A stretch of DNA of 64,000 bases from Diprion similis (taxonomy: Eukaryota; Arthropoda; Insecta; Hymenoptera; Diprionidae). The number at the start of each line of letters is the position of its first letter. Position 1 is the stretch's first letter. Made by a program: the position numbers and the translations under genes. The notes under the pieces are model-generated. The model was not told the DNA's origin, made no database searches, and saw only the letters and a program-made list of their open reading frames with translations. The stretch lies in the NCBI RefSeq assembly GCF_021155765.1, contig NC_060118.1, forward strand, positions 9,173,646-9,237,645, written 5' to 3'. Shown here piece by piece: positions 13,178-23,600 of the stretch.

Positions 13178-15346
13178 CTACAGTCGCTAGCTAATAATTT
13201 TTGATTAAATTTTTTTTTTATAAAGAATTTATGCATTTAAAAAGAATATTTTCTGTACCCAAGTTCAACTGTTCAACGTTTTACCGCGATTATGCGTTGC
13301 CAACACGTTGCATTTTCTCATTATTCAAACTTTGAATCAGTTTTTTACATATATTTATTTATTTATTTATTTATTTATTTATTTTATTATTCACTATATT
13401 TTTACAATCAATTCACATCAATTTTCCCCTTCATCAATACGAAATTATCATAATCGAAAATCTTAGTAACACCTAACGAATTTTTGTTTCTTACCCAGAA
13501 CTGTACTTTTTGTCTAAGGTATTAAAAAACAAAAATAGAAAAAAATGCGGAAATTGTTTAATACCGCATAATAATAACTGTAACTGAAAATTTCTCTCCG
13601 TTCAATTTTTCGGCTACATTTATCACAGCTTCTGCACAGTTTCTTATAATAATAATAATAACAACAATAATAACAATAATCAATGGAAACGAAAGGCAAA
13701 TTGTGTCGGATATAATTTTTTTTTTTTTTTTTTTTTCTTTCTGATACCCTTTAAACAAAATTTTGTCGTTTTTTTTTTTTTTTTATTCTTTATTTCGACA
13801 ATTTTGTTTCGTTTTTATTTGATTCTTGAAAATCATTTCCCTCCCCCTCCGTCTTTCTCGACATCGTGTACTTGTAGTGTAGATATATGTATGTTTATTA
13901 ATTTACACGCTTTTGGTATTGCGATTACTTAGGTTGCAGCAAAATATTCCCAGTAAGCCAAAGACATCAACTATAAACAGGTCTGAAAGTTACAAGGAGC
14001 AGCGGATACACCAAAAGGTAATTAAAAAACAAACAAAAAACCAAAAAAACAAAAAAAAAAAAAACAAGACATCACCTACATAATGAAGAACAAAAATATG
14101 TATACATATATATATTAGGGTGGCATAAAAAAACCGACAATTTTTTTTTTTTTTTTTAGTCTCGTGTGACAAAATGTTAGTTTTTCATGTTTTAACAGCT
14201 CACTCCAAAGGACAGCTGATAAAAAAATTTTTTGAGAGGTCGCTCCACATTTTTTTAAAACGTCAGAAATCGTCAAAAATCGATTTTTTTTAATTTTTTT
14301 TCTCGTTACGGTATAAATTTATAGACAAAAAAAAAAAAAAAAAAAAAAAATAAGTGTCCGAATATTTCAGTTAAAAATTTGAATTTCGAATGGTCGCTCA
14401 TAATTTTTTTTCCATTTTTTGGTGCATTTCTTTAGATCTTTTTTGAGCGACCTTTTAATATTCATATTAAAATTTCATACATTTTTTTTTTTTCGTTAAT
14501 TTAGCAAGAAAGAATCGATAACAATACACCGCGACATGAATTAAAAATCAAACAAAATATTGAAAATACAATTTTTCTAATTTAATTCTTTGACGATCTT
14601 TGACATTTTTAAAAATTTTGAGCAACCTCTTAAAAAATTTTTTCTCGAGCTGTCCTTTGGAGTGGGTTCTTAAAACATGAAAAACTAACATTTTGTCACA
14701 CAAGACTCGAGTAAAAAAAAAAAAAAAAAAACAATAGTCGGTTTTTTTGCGCCACTCTAATATATTATATAATATTTCGTAACAACGGAAACTACGCGAA
14801 TTCGAAAACTCTCTGTAAATCGTTGATCGGGATCAATTATAATATATATACAATATATTCAATAAAATTTGACGTATAACGAACGCGTGCGTCTTGTAGC
14901 AACTGTTTCTGTTTTTTTTTTTTTTTTTTTTTCTTTACTTTCTTCTCTTTTCTTTTTTTGTTTTTCGTTTTTTCTTTTTTCTTTTTTCATACAAACGAGA
15001 AGCAACAGGTGGTTGATTTGTTTACCTGTACGCTTCTCGTTCGCGCGTATTATAGGTGGTATAACTGTGTAAACCTTCGGGCCAATTAGCAATTTGATCA
15101 TCGAAATCGACGACTTAATTCCTCCCGCGTTCACTTCACTCGTAAACCTGACAATTTTACCTTTCGGTTAAATTGGAAGAAAGTATAACAAATAATCGCG
15201 TCGCGTGAATTCTTCCTATTACTTATATTATTATATTATATGTATGTTGATTTAATGTCGTTGTTTTTTTTCTTTCTTCCTTTTTTTTTTTTTTTTTTTT
15301 TCATACTCTTCTCTTCTTTCTATATCTTTCTACTTTACTTTTATGT

Positions 15347-15381
<35 letters not shown>

Positions 15382-15538
15382 AACTTATTCGCGATGTTTC
15401 TAAAATAAATCGTCTCATAATATATATAATTTAATATATAATAGTTCGTTTTTTAGATATAATCTATGTAACTTCGTGATTTTTCTATCACCTTTTATAC
15501 ATTGCTCTTCCTGTTTTCATTTCATTTCATCTCATCAA

Positions 15539-15569
<31 letters not shown>

Positions 15570-16015
15570 GTTATTATTGTTATTGTTATGAGAATGAAAA
15601 AAAAATTCTGCGATTCTCTATTTCAGCGACAGCGTGAGAAACGAAAAACCAGCGACCCGAATCTCTCCAAGACAAAGTGAGTCTTCTTTTTCTTTCTAAT
15701 TCATTACAATTATCACACAATTTGTGTTGTTATTTTTATTTTCCATCCATTGCGTTTTTCCTTTTCTTACTTTCTTTCGCTCCCCCCCCCCCCCCCCGCC
15801 CCCCCCCCCCCCCGTCCCTTACCGTTTGCGTACTTTTGATCCCATTTATTGTTATTACTGTTTAATCTTATTCCTAATTGTGTCTCTTGTGCGATGAATT
15901 GCAATTTTTTTCTCTCCTTCTTTATTTCTTTTTTTTTTTCACGGGGGCACAGAATTTGCAAACTCATTGTCAGTTGAATGAACGTAAAAAAGAGTGTGTA
16001 AAATAAGAGTCAAAG

Positions 16016-16053
<38 letters not shown>

Positions 16054-18039
16054 GACGGAATGTTGCCGCATGTCATATATACCCTAATTCATAACGAAAC
16101 ACATACGATATGTATATTGTATAATTAGACGCAATTAACGACAATTGCTACGCACATGTATAACGCGTATAATATAACTTATGTGTACACTACATGTGTA
16201 CATAGAGGTGTATATATATATACGTTATAAGTGTGAAAACTGGTGTGGAATTCGTTAAAGCAATCGGCTTATTTTGTTCTTCATCGAATCCTTACGTTTG
16301 TAAAAAAAAAAAAATAACCGACAGACAGTGAAATTCATTTTTTTCGCTTGGTTCGTATCCCGGATGAAAAAGAAATAGAAATTAAAAAAAAAAAAAGGTT
16401 TTTATATTAGTCTAAAAGTCTGGAGGGAATTTAAAACAAAAAAACGAAAAAAAAAAAAAAAAAAAACACCGACCGAAGGGTCGCGATGTGGAATTTTTCT
16501 TTCGCAAATCAAAGAATTTGAAAATTTCTGTGGGTAAAGTGTGTGTGGGGGGGGGGGGGGGAATTAAAACAAAGCAAAATAAAATAAAGAAACTTTTGAC
16601 AAGTCCGACGATTCTACGGTTCTACTTTTAATCTAACTGTAATTTATATATCGAATTTATTTTTTTTTTTTTTCGTTTCGGAATGAATTTTCGAAACAAT
16701 ATGAAAATTCGATATCGCCAATTTCTTACGCATTTATTATTATCATTCTTCTGAATATTTTCACCACCTTTAACCACCATATTTTGATTCGAGCTTTGAT
16801 CATCGCCGTGTTCCGAAATAGTGATTTATCATGAACCACGCCTGCGGCAAAAGGAAGAATTCCAATTCAACTTCTTTTTTCAAGCGCGACTGTTGCGGCG
16901 TGTCGCTTGTTGTATCACAGAAGGTTCGTGCATGGTATATACATATAAGGTATAGATTTTTCGACCACCTCTGCACCTCTCCTCTACATAGGTATAACCT
17001 TACATCCACATATGTACGCGGATATGTGTGTATACACCGGGCATTCCATGCCAAATCGACCAGGGACTGACCCTCGACCTCTTGGATACGGTTCGCAATT
17101 TTTTATATTCTTGTTCCAAGTCTCGAGGGGCTCGAACCTAGTCAGGAGAGCAAAAAAACGTGATTTTTCAAAGACTGGAGGGGGGGGGGGGGGGAAACAC
17201 ACACACACACACACTTCGATCAAGGAATGAACGATACATTCGTATATAAAGCTCTGTGTAAAAATTTTGAGACCGCATCGAAGAAATCGTGCTCACCGAA
17301 TTTGAAAACATACTTTTGAAAAAAAAAAAGCGTTCGAAATTTTCAAAGCACTTTCAAAAATAACTAAAAATAAAATATCGTATTTTTAAAAAAAATCCCT
17401 ACCAATTGTAATCCCTAAAAACCGTTCAATTATTATTATCATTAAAATTTTTTTTTTTTTCCCCCCAAAGATACTCCTTCGATAATTCAACATATCTGTA
17501 GAAAATTAAAATAATAACGGAAAGAAAATTTTCAGTTACACGTTTTAAAGTTTGTAATAAGAATGTGAAAAATCTTGTAAAACATCGCAAGAGGTCGAGG
17601 GTCAAACTCTGGTCGATTTCGCGTGGAATGGCCCCTATATACATATATACATCTGTAACTATACTATTCGCGTCCGAGTTTTGAGGCTCTCGAGGATCAT
17701 CAGAGCGCAGAATCGCGTGTGGGCGTCGCGTCGTCGTGTGGATGAGAATATGACGGTACGAAGGGGGGAAAAACGAGGATAGGTGCGCTGCCTAACCCCT
17801 CAGTACGACACAGCGTGCCTCCTACGCGAGACCGGGGGTTGCTTGCGTCTTCTCCTTTAGTTCTCTCTCTACGCTATTTCGCATTATTTTGCGATTTCTA
17901 CGCCGCGCCGCGCCGCGCCGCGCCGCGACTTTTTCGCTACTATATACTCGCTCTCTGTACTGCCGCGATATTTCCTCCATCTCGGCAAACGTTTCCGTTG
18001 TCCTCCACCCATCCCCCCTCCCTCTCTCCCTCTATCGCC

Positions 18040-18092
<53 letters not shown>

Positions 18093-18496
18093 TTGCTCCC
18101 CAACCCCCTCGGATCGGTTTTGAAATTTGTTTGATTATTTTTTTTTTTTTTTTTTTTTCTTACTTTCTATTTTTCTCTCGTTAGAAACTTTTTCGCCGTC
18201 TGTGTGCGGTTTTTTTTTATTTTTTTTTTATTTTGGGTCGTTTGTTTGTTGTTCCTCTTGTCGTCTCTTTCATTTTTATACTAAACACAAAGGACACCCG
18301 ACAGTCGTCGACGTTGGTTGCAATAACTTGTACAATGAGGAACGAATCGAGCGTTGATTTGGCACGTTTGCGCTCCGTTTATCCAAAGGTAGATTTTTGC
18401 ACGACGAAAAACTCTAAGGCACGACTACTGACTTGGGATCGATTGATTGATTGATCGATTGATTCGTTTTTTTTCCTCGTTTGTTGTTTGTTTTTT

Positions 18497-18552
<56 letters not shown>

Positions 18553-19423
18553 ATTTCCTTCTTGTTATAATTTTGGAAGGATTTGGGGTTGTTTTTTTTT
18601 TTGTATTTTTTTTTTTTTTTTGTGAATCTTCATTTTTTACAACTATTTCTCATTTTATTCTTGTTATATATATATACATACTCGTTGACTGATGTTACAA
18701 TGAAGAATAATTATTTTTTCATACGTAATCATCATTCGTTAAATGTATCTATACTCTCGGTGGAAGGTGAATACGTGTGAAAGGAAAGGTACACACCTAC
18801 ACCGACACATACACGGCAAAATTTATTATTATCTTTGCGCTCGTGAAAGTGTGCGCGCATATTCAATTCCTGAAATTCAATCGTAGGTCCGGCCCTATAA
18901 ATTTCGACGAACCTTTAGAATCGATCGATCCTTTGTTATTTACTCGCCCTGTATACGAGTATTGCAACGACGACGATATCGTTTATCGATGAAAAAGAAA
19001 ACGAAAAGAAAAGAAGAAATATAAAAAAAAAAAAAAAAAATCATAACATATTTTTGCAAATCGTTAAAAAAAAAACTAACTCTGGACGAGGTAAACAACG
19101 ACGGTACTTCAAGTTTGTAAAATTTGAAAAATTTTGCGAACGATCCGCACTGTGGTCGCCGGCGGCGTGCGAATTTGGCAAGTGTGCGAGGTCGCGGATT
19201 TGTTGTGAGTTTTTTGCACGCGGCGTGCGACCTCGGAAGGGATGTACAGGATGAGATGACGATACCGCCGTATCAACGAGAGTTTTGCGCGAATGTGTGT
19301 CTTTCCCTTTGCCTTTCGCTTCTTTTTATTTTCGAACCAATCGATACCTCCGAATCAATAGTCCTGTACAACAGACAGGTTCAGCATCCGCTTTTTTCTA
19401 GGGATTACCTATACTTTCGACGA

Positions 19424-19475
<52 letters not shown>

Positions 19476-20641
19476 ATAGATATAAGACAGATAGATTCCA
19501 CACGCCAACTCGACCTGTGCTAAACAACGATCATCTCAAAATCATTTCATCTTTTTTTTTTTCACTACTCGGTGAAAAACGTGACCTGAATTTTTTTTTC
19601 ACTGCTCGAATTGGCGTGGAATATCTCATATGTTGTCATGTATAGGTAAGGGTTGATTAAAGTGGCGCATAAACGAGGAGCGGCTCCGTGTTGCAGGGGG
19701 CGAATATACAACGGAATTAGAATTCGAAATTTAAAAATCTGGGCTGACGTTCTGTGCTTGAGGATCTAGAATCGTCGAGGATTCATTTTAATTTTAACCT
19801 TTTTTTTGTTTTTTTTTTTGAGAATATACGTAGTTAAAACTCAAACCGTCGTATGTAGTTTTAAATACTTGAGTGTTAACACGAAATAATTTTCATATTT
19901 GCGGTTCAGTTTTGACAAAATAACGTCAAGTAGACAGATTCGTTAAATTGAATGAACTGTGATTTGTAAAGATTGATTCGATCTTTTACGTTGGTTATTT
20001 TAATAGCAACAGACACGAGAGGTATTTGAAAAATTATTGTTGGAAGAGAATTGTAATTTGATATGAAAAACTTGGAAAGAATCGTAGAGTTTTATAGGAA
20101 AAAAAATTATCGAATACAGTTGGCAAGCCTGCTGAGTCTATAACGAGAATCATGGATCGCGGTCTAAAGATGCGTATATATCGTTTTTAAAAAAATAACG
20201 TCGAGACTAAACAAATGCCGAAAGAAAGGATCAAAAGCTCTGCATTGAGTCAATATATATATATATATATAATCAAAGTTTTAATTTTATTTAAATAAAA
20301 TCTTGTTGATATTAGAGAATAAAAAATGTTGAAATTTAAATCGACGACAAAATTTTCAGGTCATTTGTACAGAATTAAAATCTGTAAAACTGGATAAACA
20401 ATAAGTCTTTTTAAAGAACGGGAACAATAAATTTGACATTTGGACAATTATCTCAACAATTGAGAAGTCAAATCTGGATTTTGTTATTCCTACTATTAAT
20501 ATTTTTTTATTTTTTTTTTTCTTCATTACATCCGTGACATGTCTGGTTCTGATATCGATTTCTATAGTTTCGATTGCAGCTCGTATTTCTCAATAGTGTC
20601 AAAATATATTGCTTTATAATCTTATCACTCTACTTCTCCTC

Positions 20642-20676
<35 letters not shown>

Positions 20677-23600
20677 CTTTACAAGAATTTAACGACGTAA
20701 CAGCATTTCCGGTCTGAACAGACCGAACGATGAAACACATAATATTCATCTTTCTCAGCATTTATCTAGTTAAGAAACAAAAATCAAAATACAGAAATAA
20801 ATAAATAACGACGTTTTATATTAAAGCGGTATTTAAAAGCGAGAGAATTTTTAATAGGGAAAAATAAAGAACCTTCGTACGACGATTAATCGGGTTCTGT
20901 TCATATATAGAAAAACCTGCATTGGTTTAAAAATATAATTCAAAGACAGGGGCCGGATCTACGTATGAAAAAATAGGAAACGAAACGGAATAAGAAAGCA
21001 AAAAAAAAAGAGAAAAAAAAAAATCAAAACGGCGAAAATATTATTATTTCTTATAAAAAAAAAAAAAAAAATTTTACTCTCATCGTTTGACTCGCAATTA
21101 AAAAAAAAAAAAACAAAAAAAAAAAAAGTGAGGAATGAGACAACGTGGCTCGAAACGCCTCCGTTCGCAGCGTCAGGCCCAAAATCAGTGTGAAACACCG
21201 GCCAAAACGGAGGCGGTGGATGAAACGCTGCCGACGTCTTCTCCCCCCTCCGAAAGGGTCGGTAGTGCAGGTGCCGATATTACAAAAAAGTTGAACAAAA
21301 ACGTCAACGAAATCGGTGAAAATATCGCCGCGAGCAAGAGCCTCAACGTCATCGAACGTCGGAGCAGATCGGAAAGGTATTAATAAAGCTGATTGTGAAA
21401 CTACGGATGAAAGCTCGAGACAAATAATGAAAGATAATTTTTTTTTTTGAGGCGGGGGGGGGGGGGGTGAAAATTTTTAATCTTATTTCTTAACTAGCGC
21501 TAAAACGACGTGTAATATTATATAACACTATACAGGATGTCGGCGCGGTGTAAGGAATTGATAAAGGTGATGCTTTACGTCAGACTTTGGGGGGATGGAA
21601 GGGGATGGAAGGGGATGGAAGGGGATGGAAATGTAGGGACTGCTATCTAAATGTCGCCCTATGTAATTTTTTTTTTCTCCACCTCTCTTACTTTCATTAC
21701 TTTTCCACCCTCCAAACAAACCTAGGCGCAGTTTATGGCACGGATGTTAATTGAATGCGCTTTTTTTTTTTTTTTTTTTTTTTTTTATCCTGTGCATCCT
21801 GGCTGATATTTATTTTCGAGGTGTTCGGTCGATCTCCGATTCTCCTTGACTTTTTTTTTTTTTTGTTTTTTTTTTTCTTTTTTCAATTTTTTTGCCGACC
21901 TCTACAATAAATTCTCAAAGTTTTTTTAATGTACAATATTTCTCAATTAATTGTGAAATTTAATTTTCTTTACTTGTGTTTTGTTTATTTATTTATTTAT
22001 TTATTTATTTTTTGTTTTAAATTTGAATTAAGTTATAGCTAAGAACGGGGATAATTAATTAATTATCTAGAAATGATAGTTGGCACAAATCGTTGAAAAG
22101 AAATGTAATTTTATTCACGTTTTAACCGAAGAAAAAAAGTGTAACAATTGATTACATTGATAACGATTAACTGAATTGTTGTTCTTGAATAAGTTCTGTT
22201 AAAAATTCCTGGAATATAAGATTTTTTCGGGTGTCCCAATTTTTCAAATTTTTGTCTTCAACAAACACCTATGAAAATCGATTAATCTACGGATCACAGC
22301 AGCGTACGAATAAGGACCTTGAAATCGAGACACGAACTATAAAGATTTCCAGTCGAAAAGTTCTAAAGAAAAAAAAAAAAAAAAAAAAAAGAACAAAAAA
22401 AAAACCAAACCAAACTGGTAAATCTCGAGTCCGTTTCATCTCTCTCTTTTTTTTTCAAATTTCTTTGTTTATTTCGTAGAACCGGCGTAGAGTAGTTCGT
22501 CTTGCGAAACAAGATCTGCTAACATTTGACCGTAGGGCTGGTTTCAGTGACTGCGAGGCGACGGGAACGTTTCCTGGTAATTCGGCAGGCAGTTCATCCA
22601 CCAGCAGCTTGTCGACGAGGAGTCTAGACAGCTTGAACACCAGCTTGGAACATGTCCATCCCGTTGCAACTTCGGCCAACACGACTGCCTCCTGGGATAG
22701 CGACGTCGACGTTGAGGCAGATCCTCCGGACTGGAGCCAAGGCGTCGCTGAAGATGTTCTTGCACGTCTTACAAACTCCGAGAAGAAGAGACAAGAAGTC
22801 ATAAACGGTTTGGCCATTTGCTATCTGTGATAGATAATTTTATCTGATTTTCCTAAATCTGTTGAGCCGTCATTCACGCCATCTTTCCTTTTCAGAATTA
22901 TTTCACACGGAGCGATCGCACGTCAGAGCCTTAAAGGTCCTTTCGCAAGTATTCCACAAGCCTATGGTAGAGTCTCAGGTCCTACCGCAGGATCAGATTC
23001 TCCTTCTGTTCTCGAACCTGGACGAGATGTTGGATATTCATTCTGGCTTCAATCAGGCGATGAAGAACAAGAAGAAAGAGAATCCTTGCGTCGGTGACGT
23101 GGGTGACCTCCTCCTTGGCATGTTCGACGGTCCGGCCGGTGAAGCGTTCGAGAGAGCGGCGTCGACGTATTGCGCAAAGCAGCAGGTCGCCTTGGACGCG
23201 CTTAGGGATCGTCGTAAGAAGGACCCGAAGCTTCACGCCTTCCTCAACGAAGTCGAGGCGAATCCATTGTGCCGGAGACTTCAGCTCAAGGATCACATTC
23301 TGACCGGAATGCTTAGGCTGACGAAGTACCCTCTACTGTTTGAAAATTTGGCCAAATACACACCGGCCAGCAACGAAAAGGAGAAGGCTGCTGTGCTTCG
23401 GAGTCTCGAGAGGAGCAAAGAGGTTTTAAATCAGGTCAATCAAGCGGTGAGAGTCGCGGAGGACTACCATCGCCTCGCCGAGATACAGAGGACCATGGAT
23501 CGGTCGGCTTTCGACAAGTTTGATCACTCGACGGTTAACGAGTTCAGAAATCTCGACATTACCAAGAGGAAACTTATTTACGAGGGCCCGTTGCAGTGGA

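Noticed and set aside
19124..19645. 173-codon plus-strand frame
   Set aside because: Runs through a TA repeat and a MITE copy, without splice sites of matching phase or a recognised domain.
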